Shown piece by piece: positions 1 through 7,870 of a DNA stretch of 44,452 bases. The translations under genes and the position numbers were made by a program. The DNA comes from Pirellulaceae bacterium (GTDB taxonomy: Bacteria; Planctomycetota; Planctomycetia; Pirellulales; Pirellulaceae). The first letter of the stretch is position 1, and each line of letters starts with the position of its first letter. The stretch spans positions 1-44,452 of the forward strand of contig JANQLU010000135.1 in the NCBI GenBank assembly GCA_028280445.1, written 5' to 3'. A model generated the notes under the pieces. That model saw nothing but the letters and a program-made list of their open reading frames with translations, had not been told where the DNA came from and searched no databases.

Positions 1-80
1 TTTTGTCACGACACAACAGGTAGACTGCGAAGCTCTGGCAAACTCCAGACCCCATGGAACAACAATTAACGTTTGCTGCA

Positions 81-99
81 CTAGCGCCTTGCCGCTCAC
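81..99. repeat. Family A half-copy
   Basis: The 19 bases CTAGCGCCTTGCCGCTCAC match the right arm of the family A inverted repeats at 2922-2990, 18521-18596 and 30592-30659. No matching left arm is visible in bases 1-80, so this is either a solitary half or a decayed element. It lies just past the stop codon of the PEP-CTERM gene, which is the usual position for this family in the window. Confidence 0.75.
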
Positions 100-122
100 G
101 ATCAGCCTTCCCGAATCTCGAT

Positions 123-950
123 CTAGCCGGATTTGCGGCGGCGGACGAATGCGATGCCGGCTAAAATGAATACGACAAGCGCTGAACTCGGTTCTGGAAC
201 GACGGTAAATGACGCCGAAGCCGACGCCAAAGTTGTTGAACCTGTGTCGTCGGTCAAAACGTATCCGCCGGTTACATCAAACCAAGCGTTGACTGTAACC
301 GCATCGATCGTCTGGTCCATTTTTTCCTGATTCGATGGGCCTGTGGCAAACGATGCGTCATAAGCGTTTCCGACGCCAACATAAATCAATTCATCGACGA
401 TCTGAGTTGCCGCCCCAGAATTAATGATCGTATCGTCTCCGCCCCCTTTGGCCTGGTCGCCTCCATAATCGATGCCGATTCTCGTGGCCGAATAAGTCAA
501 ACCCGAAAAATCTCCACTGAATCCCAAAATGTTTCCATCATCACTGGTAATCGAATACGACAAATCCTCGAGTCGAAATCTCATGACACCGTCGCCGACG
601 ATATGCACGCCAAAATGGACACGATTGCCATTTTCGGCGTCAAATGGTGGTGCGGGATCAGCGACGCCGCGCCAAGATGCAAAATTGGAAACGATCAATT
701 CCGATGGCGCTACCAACTCACCTTCGGCAAAAGTTTCATAGGCCGTTGGGTCCGTCGTGCGGTCACCAATTTCACCCAGACTGTTTTCCAGTGAATTGAG
801 TGCATTGGCCAAATAGCCCGCCCAATTCGGTGAACCAAATACATTGGGGGCCGGCGAAGCAACAACCGTCATGACGATGTCAGCTTGTGCGGCGGAACAA
901 AACAAAAAAGAAATGGCAGAAATTAATGCGAAAGTTTTGGTGCGAATCAT
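123..950 (-). CDS. PEP-CTERM sorting-signal exported protein
   Basis: This is a 275-residue exported protein of unknown activity. It opens with a signal peptide (MIRTKTFALISAIS, then a hydrophobic stretch ending near AQA). It closes with a typical PEP-CTERM tail: VPEPSS, a hydrophobic helix, then RRRKSG. The middle is rich in Gly, Asp and Ser with beta-type sequence and no motif I recognise. I chose the ATG at 950 because GGGAAGAGC lies just upstream and the signal peptide starts there; the reading frame stays open for 37 more codons without a better start. PEP-CTERM proteins are normally processed by an exosortase and displayed at the cell surface; no exosortase is in the window. The substrate or partner is unknown. 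Confidence 0.85.
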   Translation of the reverse strand: MIRTKTFALISAISFLFCSAAQADIVMTVVASPAPNVFGSPNWAGYLANALNSLENSLGEIGDRTTDPTAYETFAEGELVAPSELIVSNFASWRGVADPAPPFDAENGNRVHFGVHIVGDGVMRFRLEDLSYSITSDDGNILGFSGDFSGLTYSATRIGIDYGGDQAKGGGDDTIINSGAATQIVDELIYVGVGNAYDASFATGPSNQEKMDQTIDAVTVNAWFDVTGGYVLTDDTGSTTLASASASFTVVPEPSSALVVFILAGIAFVRRRKSG

Positions 951-1183
951 CGATAGCTCTTCCCGTGTTGTGTTGATTGTGAATGGATCATGTCGACAGG
1001 TAAAACGGTATTGTAAATAACGTGCATTTGCTCTGTCAAACAACGGGTTTTGATCTAACAACCCGATAGAAAAACACCAATGAAAAAACGAGCTAATTCA
1101 GGGCTTTTTGGCTGTCGAACAACGGCGTGAAAGACGTCCAGTGATGTTTGCGATTTTTATTTCACTGTCCGTCCCATCAACAC

Positions 1184-1218
1184 AAAAAAATGCCAGCGAA
1201 TTTCCAGGTTCGCTGACA
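1184..1218 (-). terminator. Intrinsic terminator of the SDR gene
   Basis: Read on the minus strand, TGTCAGCGAA and TTCGCTGGCA form a stem around an eight-base loop and are followed directly by seven T. It lies about 38 bases past the stop codon of the SDR gene. The gene-free stretch 951-1255 otherwise holds only the leader of the PEP-CTERM gene and no clear feature. Confidence 0.8.
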
Positions 1219-1255
1219 TTGGTTGAGGATTTGAAATTTTTTACGCGACGATTTG

Positions 1256-2089
1256 TTAAGCGTTTGTGCTAGTTCCCGCAAACATTTCCCGGATGCCGCC
1301 GAGAAACGTTGCGTCATCTTGCGATTTGCGGGCGGCCAAAAACTGTTCGGCATCCGCTCCGGCGGCGTATCGCAATTGATCCGTTCCATCGGTTGCTGCA
1401 TCGTAGATAACCTGGGCAACCAATTCAGGTTCGGAGCCGTTTCGAACCATATCGCCTTCTAACATCGCAGTAAAAGCTTGCATCTGTTCCTGATATTCTG
1501 TCAAACTTTCGTCGTTGACAAAATCAAACGAACGACCGGAAAAATCAGTTTTGATCGCGCCTGGTTCGATGATTTTTACGCGGACGCCAATCGCTTCCAT
1601 TTCAAAACTCAGCGCTTCGGAGATTCCTTCGACGGCGAATTTAGTACCGTGATAAAGCGTGATGAAGGGAAACGTTATTTGCCCACCGACGGACGAGACG
1701 TTAATAATGGTGCCCGACCGGTTTTTGCGAAAATGCGGCAGAACGGCTTGAGTCGTTGCCAACAGGCCAAAAACATTAACATCATATTGGCGGCGAATTT
1801 TTTCCATCGAAATCGCCTCGAGCGGACCGGCTAGTCCATAGCCCGCGTTGTTCAACAGAACGTCAATCGTTCCAAACTGTTCGATTCCCGCTTGGAATGC
1901 GGATGCGATTGAATCGGAGTCCAAAACATCGAGGCGAACAACCAACACGTTTTCGAGCTGATTGAGTTCGGTCTCTTGTTCCGGTGTTCGCATCGTCGCG
2001 ATCACGTTCCAGCCGTTTTCCTGAAAATGTTTTGCTGTCGCACGTCCAATCCCGCTGCTGGATCCCGTAATTAGAATGGTCTTTGACAT
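1256..2089 (-). CDS. Short-chain dehydrogenase/reductase (SDR)
   Basis: A 277-residue classical SDR, a cytosolic NAD(P)H-dependent oxidoreductase. The cofactor-binding glycine motif TGSSSGIG is at residues 8-15, NNAG at 80-83, catalytic Ser at 133 and the YxxxK pair at Tyr146/Lys150 (YHGTK). Arg34 after the second strand (TMRT) suggests preference for NADP(H). The substrate cannot be read from the sequence. The start at 2089 is supported by AAAGGAAAT just upstream; the longer open frame adds a non-SDR extension. The gene is divergent from a TetR regulator at 2290, and the shared intergenic region carries a 15-base palindrome. This is the usual arrangement of a TetR-repressed oxidoreductase. 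An intrinsic terminator follows at 1184-1218. Confidence 0.93.
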   Translation of the reverse strand: MSKTILITGSSSGIGRATAKHFQENGWNVIATMRTPEQETELNQLENVLVVRLDVLDSDSIASAFQAGIEQFGTIDVLLNNAGYGLAGPLEAISMEKIRRQYDVNVFGLLATTQAVLPHFRKNRSGTIINVSSVGGQITFPFITLYHGTKFAVEGISEALSFEMEAIGVRVKIIEPGAIKTDFSGRSFDFVNDESLTEYQEQMQAFTAMLEGDMVRNGSEPELVAQVIYDAATDGTDQLRYAAGADAEQFLAARKSQDDATFLGGIREMFAGTSTNA

Positions 2090-2121
2090 TTTTGGATTTC
2101 CTTTAAAACAGGTGTTTTCGC

Positions 2122-2140
2122 TGCCAGAACGTTTCTGGCA
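2122..2140 (-). promoter_or_regulatory. Inverted repeat in the SDR leader
   Basis: TGCCAGAA, three bases, TTCTGGCA is a perfect 8-base inverted repeat 33 bases upstream of the SDR start codon. It could be a second operator or a leader hairpin near the ribosome binding site. No protein can be assigned to it. Confidence 0.4.
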
Positions 2141-2188
2141 AAGATCATGGAGCCGGCATTTGTAGTTTTTTTCGATGCAACCCTGGAT

Positions 2189-2217
2189 TTGACCCGCGGT
2201 CGCCAACTGAATAAACT
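2189..2217 (+). promoter_or_regulatory. Candidate sigma-70-like promoter of the TetR gene
   Basis: TTGACC at 2189-2194 and TAAACT at 2212-2217 are separated by 17 bases, upstream of the TetR start at 2290. The -10 hexamer overlaps the palindrome at 2215-2229, so a bound repressor would block it. On the other strand, TTTACT and TACACT with a 16-base spacer could serve the SDR gene and also overlap the palindrome. This rests on consensus matching only. Confidence 0.45.
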
Positions 2218-2229
2218 ACACTGTGTAGT
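2215..2229. promoter_or_regulatory. Palindromic operator candidate between SDR and TetR
   Basis: ACTACAC-T-GTGTAGT is a perfect 15-base palindrome with a central base, lying in the divergent region between the SDR and TetR genes. TetR-family proteins bind as dimers to palindromes of this size, and the position overlaps candidate promoters in both directions. The natural reading is autorepression plus control of the SDR gene. Confidence 0.7.
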
Positions 2230-2289
2230 GTATGTTTGTTTCAGCAAAAGTAAACCCCTGAGTGCAATTTTTTTTAGAAATTCCAAATC

Positions 2290-2904
2290 GTGGCCAAAAA
2301 CAAGGAAAAAACGCTTCTCAAAGACCGAAAACGAGCGGCAATTCTCGTAGCGGCTGTCGATGAGTTTCAGGAAAATGGTTTTGATGGGACCAGCATGGAT
2401 CGCATTGCAGCAACCGCCGACGTGTCGAAACGGACGGTCTACAACCATTTTCCGAGCAAGGAGCATTTGTTCGAAGCGATCATCACGGAATTACTGGCGC
2501 GTTGCCAGGATTTTGATTTCCGATACTCGCCCGAGCGGCCATTGAAACAGCAACTGCTGGAAAACGGCAAACATTACATCGAAATCATGACCAGCGATGA
2601 TTTCATGAAGCTTTCCAGGGTCGTCCTTTCACGTTTTATTCAATCACCGGAACTGGCGGGATCGATGGTCCGGGGAAAAGACGAAACTCATCAGGCAATT
2701 GTGAATTGGATTCAGGCGGCGAGCAACGATGGTCGTCTGTCGATCAAAAACGCTTCGCAGGCTGCCACACAGTTTACGAGTTTGATCAAAAGTTTTGCAT
2801 TTTGGCCACAGTTGATCAGCAATCAGAAACCGCTCACAAGTCGTGAACTGAAGCAAATTACGGAATCAGCCGTCGCGATTTTTCTGGACCACTACGAGAA
2901 ATAA
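2290..2904 (+). CDS. TetR/AcrR-family transcriptional regulator
   Basis: A 204-residue regulator of usual TetR length. The N-terminal DNA-binding domain spans about residues 15-61, with the helix-turn-helix core TSMDRIAATADVSKRTVYNHF followed by the typical PSKEHLF. The C-terminal ligand-binding domain resembles the AefR-type C-terminal domain seen in many AcrR-like repressors, though I am not sure of that subfamily. The start is a GTG at 2290. It is transcribed away from the SDR gene and most likely represses it and itself through the palindrome at 2215-2229. The ligand is unknown. The convergent junction on its 3' side is filled with repeat elements A1 and B1. Confidence 0.92.
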   Translation: MAKNKEKTLLKDRKRAAILVAAVDEFQENGFDGTSMDRIAATADVSKRTVYNHFPSKEHLFEAIITELLARCQDFDFRYSPERPLKQQLLENGKHYIEIMTSDDFMKLSRVVLSRFIQSPELAGSMVRGKDETHQAIVNWIQAASNDGRLSIKNASQAATQFTSLIKSFAFWPQLISNQKPLTSRELKQITESAVAIFLDHYEK

Positions 2905-2921
2905 GATTCATCGTTGGCATT

Positions 2922-2990
2922 GTGAGCGGCAAGGCGCTAGCCGCCGGTTTGTTTGCGCTTTGTACCGGCGGCTAGCGCCTCGCCGCTCAC
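2922..2990. repeat. Family A inverted repeat, copy A1
   Basis: Left arm GTGAGCGGCAAGGCGCTAGC and onward pairs with the right arm ending GCCGCTCAC. The arms are almost perfect, with one change (CTCGCC for CTTGCC). It lies 18 bases past the TetR stop, between convergent genes. It can fold into a long stable hairpin and may act as a bidirectional terminator, but there is no T run. Confidence 0.85.
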
Positions 2991-3011
2991 AAGATCATCC
3001 ATCAAACAATT

Positions 3012-3065
3012 CGGCCGGTTCCTACCGGCCAATCCGACAAAACGGCCGGTGGGAATCGGCCCTAC
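3012..3065 (-). repeat. Family B inverted repeat, copy B1
   Basis: A hairpin of the GGCCGGT...ACCGGCC type, with the spacer reading CAATCCGA, which sets its orientation opposite to copies B2-B6. It lacks the outer GTAGGG on the left. It ends 6 bases from the stop codon of the following minus-strand gene. Confidence 0.8.
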
Positions 3066-3071
3066 TTGAAC

Positions 3072-3380
3072 TCATGCCTCAAGGGCTTCGTTAATTTTGT
3101 CGGCGATGGTTTGTTCGATCAGGCCGCGAAAAGGCAATGCTGCGAAAGGGAGTTTTCCGCTGACACTCACGTTGTCGTCGTCGGTTTGAACGTCTCCTTC
3201 GACTGAAATGCCCATCGCGCGAAACGAAAACTGGAGATTGCCATTGTCGTCCCAGGTCTCGTTCATTTCCGAGACTTGTTCAGCAAACTCTACACGAATT
3301 CGTTCCGAAAACCCTTTGAGTTTTTTCACCGCCACATCACGTGTTGTCTCGTGAGGGACGGACACATTGAACTGCGCCAT
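3072..3380 (-). CDS. Polyhydroxyalkanoic acid system-like small protein
   Basis: A 102-residue soluble protein resembling the family annotated as putative polyhydroxyalkanoic acid system protein (PHA granule region type). Typical elements are an N-terminal beta strand (FNVSVPHETT), a helix with lysines (AVKKLKGF), a strand with WDDNGNLQFSF, and GxVxVxGKLPFAALPFRGLIE leading to a C-terminal helix. The fold is expected to be a small START-like domain. Whether it acts on PHA here is unproven, since no PHA synthase is nearby. The ATG at 3380 is preceded by AGGAC. The gene faces the TetR gene across the repeats A1 and B1. Confidence 0.75.
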   Translation of the reverse strand: MAQFNVSVPHETTRDVAVKKLKGFSERIRVEFAEQVSEMNETWDDNGNLQFSFRAMGISVEGDVQTDDDNVSVSGKLPFAALPFRGLIEQTIADKINEALEA

Positions 3381-3518
3381 CTTGTCCTATTTCAGTCGAA
3401 TAAATGCCTCTGTTCATACCTTATCTTAGGAAGGCACAAAAACAAAGGCACGTTTCGCGCAAAGCGATAGCAAATACGTCGACCGTTCGTGAGACGATTT
3501 TGTTAAATGATCGATGAA

Positions 3519-3728
3519 CTACTTCAGTCCGTTGTCACTGTCATCGTAAGTTTTTCTATCGGCAGGGTGCCACAGTGGAAGTCCCAGGCTGGCACGTTCA
3601 GCGAGAATGGAGAGTTTTTTTCCAGTTCCAGGTAAAGCACCGGTTGAGTCAAAATTGTCTTCATTTACGTCTTCGGGCTCAAAGTCCCAACAACCGTTTT
3701 TGATTGCGTCGAGAACCGATTCAGGCAC
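3519..3728 (-). CDS. Small conserved planctomycete protein
   Basis: A 69-residue soluble acidic protein. It begins MPESVLDAIKNG and holds WDFEPEDV, a PGTGKKLSILAERASLGLPLWHP motif and a charged tail. The pattern of PGT..KL..LAER...GLPLWHP.DR resembles small planctomycete proteins of unknown function that I recall; I cannot confirm this by search. The start is a GTG at 3728 with AAGGA seven bases upstream, a well-spaced ribosome binding site that supports it as a real gene. The function is unknown. Confidence 0.75.
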   Translation of the reverse strand: MPESVLDAIKNGCWDFEPEDVNEDNFDSTGALPGTGKKLSILAERASLGLPLWHPADRKTYDDSDNGLK

Positions 3729-3905
3729 TTTCTAATCCTTCAAACTTCGTCATTGTTGTATCGAAAGCTCCATCACAAATTATTCACTCGTCATCCTTGT
3801 TGCAACGCATTTTGACCTTTGTGAAACCGTTGTCAAGCAAATTTTAAAAATAAAATAATTCTAGTGGTTGCCTGTTGACAATGGCTTGTAGCATGTTCCA
3901 AATTC

Positions 3906-5309
3906 TTACCCAGTCAACAATTCCCCGATCGCACCCGTTTGTTTCACACCATTTTTCTGCAAGTTGAGATCGAGGTTGCCGTAGTGTTCAATCCGATTGC
4001 CAAAAGCGTTGAGAATGGTGGTGTACCAATTGCCAATCGTGTGATGATTTGTGGCGCCATATTCTGGAAATTGAATGTAACGACCAGCGATGTTGAGTTT
4101 GTTGGCGCAGCCGCCGACGACGATAAATGGCCATTGATGATTATCGGCGTGATGTTTATTGGCCGCGTCACTCATGTAAACAATCATGGTGTTGTCCAAC
4201 ATATTGCCGGAGCCTTCGGGCATGGCTTGTAATTTTTTTGCCAGGTCGACAATCAGTTTTGCATGATGTTTGCGGATGATATCGCGCGCCTGTTCGGGTG
4301 TTTTGCCATTGCAAATTTCACCGTGGCCAATCCCATGAACATTTTTATCGGACAGGCCGAGGTCGCCATAATTGGTGCTGATGTTGTCCAGCCGCATGGT
4401 CACAACATTGGTAATACCAGAAATCAATGCGGCCGCAATCAAGTCGAAATGAGCGCTTTGTCGCGAGGTTGGATTTTTTGCGCTAAATCGATCTGAAAAT
4501 TCGGGAGCGTGTTTTTTGATTTGTTCGGAAAGTTTTCCGAGTCGTTGCCGGCGAACCTGCAGTTCTTCGAAAGCGTGAAGGTAGTGCTCCATTTTTTCAC
4601 GCTCGAACCGCGGCAATTTTCTTTGCAGCGTCTTTATATCGTCGACCATAAAATCCAACAGTTTGCCTTTGAGCCGATTACGCATTTTTGCGCGGTCGGT
4701 GTTGGTGATGGCGCTGCCAAACAGTTGTTCATAAGCCATATCTGGGCTGGCTTGAAATGGCAATTCTCGTCCTTTTCCCAAAGCGGTGATGCCCGGATAC
4801 AGCGTGCCTTCTGTTTCTTTGCCCATCACTTTGCCGCGCAGCGCCAGACCTACGTGAACAAACGGCGCCGGATTCAGTTTGGCAAGTTCGTGATCGACCG
4901 TAGCGCGGAGGATAACGCCCGAATTGTGCTCACCTCCGGTTTTGTAAACTCCGAGTGCGCCAAACCAGCTGGAATGACCTCCTTTACACATCTTGCCGGA
5001 CAGACCCTGAATGATTGACGTGTATTTTTTGACGGGTTCCAGCGGCGATAGCGAATCAGGCAGTTTGTGTTTGGCAAGCGGTTCGTTCACGTAAACGGAT
5101 TTGTCAGCCAATTTTTTGCGAAGCGATTCCGGTTCGAGCCGTTCCGGGATAATGCCGCTGGATTTGACAATAAACACAAAACGTTTGGGCATTTTTTCCA
5201 TCGGTACGCCAGCGGCGTGAGCTGCAAAACGGCCGAGCATGGGGGACAGTAAAACGCCTCCAGAGCTGAGGGAGATGCCTTTGAGGAATGATCGTCGTGA
5301 GTTTGACAT
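3906..5309 (-). CDS. DUF1552 domain, Tat-exported protein
   Basis: A 467-residue protein of the DUF1552 family, which in planctomycetes is nearly always beside a DUF1592/DUF1588/DUF1585 cytochrome-like protein. The N-terminus carries a twin-arginine signal (SRRSFLKG) followed by a hydrophobic stretch, so it is expected to be exported folded. The body has the family pattern including GGHSSWFG, GVILRATVDHELAKL, a DAANKHHADNHQWPFIVVGG segment and NWYTTILNAFG near the end, consistent with a sulfatase/alkaline-phosphatase-like fold. The reaction is not known. I chose the ATG at 5309; an in-frame TTG at 5321 would overlap the upstream stop. The start lies one base past the stop of the upstream gene, so the two are translationally coupled. 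Confidence 0.9.
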   Translation of the reverse strand: MSNSRRSFLKGISLSSGGVLLSPMLGRFAAHAAGVPMEKMPKRFVFIVKSSGIIPERLEPESLRKKLADKSVYVNEPLAKHKLPDSLSPLEPVKKYTSIIQGLSGKMCKGGHSSWFGALGVYKTGGEHNSGVILRATVDHELAKLNPAPFVHVGLALRGKVMGKETEGTLYPGITALGKGRELPFQASPDMAYEQLFGSAITNTDRAKMRNRLKGKLLDFMVDDIKTLQRKLPRFEREKMEHYLHAFEELQVRRQRLGKLSEQIKKHAPEFSDRFSAKNPTSRQSAHFDLIAAALISGITNVVTMRLDNISTNYGDLGLSDKNVHGIGHGEICNGKTPEQARDIIRKHHAKLIVDLAKKLQAMPEGSGNMLDNTMIVYMSDAANKHHADNHQWPFIVVGGCANKLNIAGRYIQFPEYGATNHHTIGNWYTTILNAFGNRIEHYGNLDLNLQKNGVKQTGAIGELLTG

Positions 5310-5310
5310 A

Positions 5311-7668
5311 CTATTTCTCAATTCGTTTTCGATAAATAAATGAATCGGAAGTCAGTAATGAAATGACCAGCGCGCGGAAGCTTCCGTTGTTTTCCGTATA
5401 CGCCTGGTCCGCGTTTCTCAATGTGCGCGAATCGAACAGCATTTCGTTACGACCCATCCAGTAACGAAAGGCATGTCGAACAAACGATTGCCGTGCGCGA
5501 TCAGATTTTGCGATGCGCCGGATCATTTCAACCGGGTTTTCAGCGGGACCGTCCAGTTTCTGATTGCCCGTTCCTTTTAAAAACCCAGACGCGTCAACTG
5601 GTTTTGTTTTTCCTTTGGCGTGAAGTTTTTCGAATCGATCGCGGTGTCGACCAAAATCGTCAAACGCTTCGAAGGGCATCCCCAGCGGGTTCATTTTGAC
5701 GTGGCATCGCCAACACTGTTTTTCGCGCGTCACGGCAAAGCGTTCGCGCAGCGATTGTTCCGGTGCTTCGGGAATCGAGGCGTCAACGGTAATCGGTAGC
5801 TCGGGCACTGTATCGGCCAGCAGCCGTTCACGAATCCATTTGCCGCGGCGGATCGGATCGTTGTCCAGATTCACTGAATGTGCCAGGAGCCATGCGGGAT
5901 GCATCAAAATGCCGGCACGTTTTCCGGGTGCCAGCGCAAACGGTTGTTCCAATGGAAAATCAAATGTCTCGCGTTTGAGGTTATAGAGGATCAGAAAATC
6001 ATGCTGACGGGCCGTCGGCATCGGCGTAATGCCATTTTTGTCGCACATCGTCAAGTATCGCATCCAACCTTTGATCACGTTTCCATTGGGATGGGAAAAC
6101 ATTTTTGCGATCGAACGTGCATATTTGGCGTGTTCGGGCGGAGTGGCGTAAGGAAATTCTTTCCACGGTTTGTCTTTGAAGTACTGATAAAATTTCTTGA
6201 GATGCTCGTTGGTTTGTTTTTCTCGTTGATTGTCGCCAGAATGACCGACAAAATATTTTTCGGTCGTCAACAATTCGTAAAAAACTTGTTTGTCGTTTTT
6301 GACAATGTAGTTGACCAATGTATCTGCGTCGGTGACCAGTTTTTCGGGCACACGACGATAATCCTTGCCGCGACCGAACCGGGCACCATCTTTGAAGACT
6401 TTAGGGGCGTTGGTATATCCAAAAAACTCATGAAAGAAACGCAGGATCCGCGGTTTGTCAATGGCCGGATCGTCCCAGATTCGGGCGACCTCGCGCCGGA
6501 CGTCTTCGCGCGTTTTCAATCGTCCTTCTCGCGCTGCAGTTAGAAGTTGTTTGTCCGGTTTGGTGTCCGTCAGGGCGTATGAAATCGCGAAGGCCAAATC
6601 AGCGGGGCTCAGTATTTGACGGCCGTGTTGATCCGCTGGTCCGTAGCCGATTTCGGATCGAAAAATCGCTCGAGGACTAATCGCAATAGCGATCAACGTC
6701 ATTCGCAAAGCTTCGTCGGCATCGCTTTCGGCAATCAATGATCGCATCAGCTTGCGATATTTGACGGTTTCTGCTGCGGTCGGATTGTCATCGATGACGG
6801 TCTGGAACATGTGTGTCGTTGCAGCATCGATTTGTTGATCCGTTGGTTTTTTGTCTTGTGAAATGATCACTGCAAAAGCAGGAGGAGTTTTCTGATATCG
6901 TTTTCGAATGGGACGGCCGCGGCGATCTTTGGGGAGTTGATCATCGGGAATTCGTCCGTGAATTTTTTCGTGCTGTTTCTGGAATGCGTCGGCCAACAAT
7001 TGGTCAACGATAGTGGTGGCATTTCTCATCAGCGTGCCCAGGGTGGCTGAATCGGCAATCGCGATCGCCGCGTAATCACTGATACCTGCCGTTTCTTCGA
7101 TCGTAAACGGTTGTTTGATTTTAGCCAGTCTTTGATGCGGACGTCCGTGACGACCACGTCCCAAACCCATGCCACGACGAACGAGATCATTGAATTGATT
7201 TGGATTGCGTTTCCAAAGCCGACTCGGTGACCAAGCCGGTTGGTTGATGGATCCGTCAAACAGCAAATCGTGGCTAATCAGGTTGCCATATTCCGGGTAT
7301 AGCAATTTACGTTGGAATTCTGAATCTCCGTGTCCCGTTTTTTTGAGTTCCGCTTTGATCCACGAAACCAATTTGGTGCGGTCCGCCCGGGACGGCTGTT
7401 TTTCATCTTCCGGCGGCATCACTCCAGTGGCGAGTTCGTTGAGAATTTTTTGCCAGGTTTCGACGTTTTTTTCAACGCGAATTTTGCTAACAAGTAATTG
7501 CAGATCAACTTCGCCTTCGGCCGATTTCCCCCGATGGCATTTGACACAGTAGGTTTCCATGAATCTCGAAACGATTTGAAGCTCGGATTTAGATTGCGCC
7601 ACAAGTGGGAGCCCGGAAACCGTGGTCGCGAGAATTGCTATGTAAAAAATGAATCGGAACTGAAACAA
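5311..7668 (-). CDS. Planctomycete cytochrome-c / DUF1592-DUF1588-DUF1585 protein
   Basis: A 785-residue exported protein. A signal peptide covers about residues 1-25. A heme-binding CVKCH motif is at residues 41-45 in the planctomycete cytochrome-type domain, and a second CWRCH at 652-656 belongs to the DUF1588 part, next to KMNPLGMPFEAFDDFGRHR. DUF1592 lies in the middle (FAISYALTDTKPDKQLL to FFHEFFGY) and DUF1585 at the end (SFVRHAFRYWMGRNE to LLTSDSFIYR). The order is typical of these paired proteins, thought to be periplasmic multi-domain redox proteins. The frame opens at a TTG with AGGA about 11 bases upstream, and the next Met falls after the signal peptide, so TTG is the likely start. 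It is followed at once by the DUF1552 gene. Confidence 0.9.
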   Translation of the reverse strand: MFQFRFIFYIAILATTVSGLPLVAQSKSELQIVSRFMETYCVKCHRGKSAEGEVDLQLLVSKIRVEKNVETWQKILNELATGVMPPEDEKQPSRADRTKLVSWIKAELKKTGHGDSEFQRKLLYPEYGNLISHDLLFDGSINQPAWSPSRLWKRNPNQFNDLVRRGMGLGRGRHGRPHQRLAKIKQPFTIEETAGISDYAAIAIADSATLGTLMRNATTIVDQLLADAFQKQHEKIHGRIPDDQLPKDRRGRPIRKRYQKTPPAFAVIISQDKKPTDQQIDAATTHMFQTVIDDNPTAAETVKYRKLMRSLIAESDADEALRMTLIAIAISPRAIFRSEIGYGPADQHGRQILSPADLAFAISYALTDTKPDKQLLTAAREGRLKTREDVRREVARIWDDPAIDKPRILRFFHEFFGYTNAPKVFKDGARFGRGKDYRRVPEKLVTDADTLVNYIVKNDKQVFYELLTTEKYFVGHSGDNQREKQTNEHLKKFYQYFKDKPWKEFPYATPPEHAKYARSIAKMFSHPNGNVIKGWMRYLTMCDKNGITPMPTARQHDFLILYNLKRETFDFPLEQPFALAPGKRAGILMHPAWLLAHSVNLDNDPIRRGKWIRERLLADTVPELPITVDASIPEAPEQSLRERFAVTREKQCWRCHVKMNPLGMPFEAFDDFGRHRDRFEKLHAKGKTKPVDASGFLKGTGNQKLDGPAENPVEMIRRIAKSDRARQSFVRHAFRYWMGRNEMLFDSRTLRNADQAYTENNGSFRALVISLLTSDSFIYRKRIEK

Positions 7669-7870
7669 TTTTGATTTGATCCTGTGGAGTTTAGTTGAGA
7701 TATTTTTCTAGTGCATTTAATGCATTGAATCATCGGTCTGTTTGCACGAACTGTTAAAAACTCGAAAAAAACTTGAGAAATCGTGGTTTTGCTGTGACTT
7801 TCCAGTGAGAACAAGGTTCAATGTCCAAACAGTGAAATGGATTGAAAGAATTTGCATTCAGAGTGATGAA

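Noticed and set aside
2922..3065. Clustered repeats as a CRISPR array
   Set aside because: The repeats are self-complementary hairpins of different families, not evenly spaced direct repeats, and no cas gene is present.
5878..6543. 221-residue open frame on the plus strand
   Set aside because: Antisense to the DUF1592-type gene; a codon-bias shadow with no recognisable protein character.
7742..7870. N-terminal extension of the large 1196-residue protein
   Set aside because: It starts at a TTG and its translation lacks signal-peptide features, while the ATG at 7871 opens a clear signal peptide.
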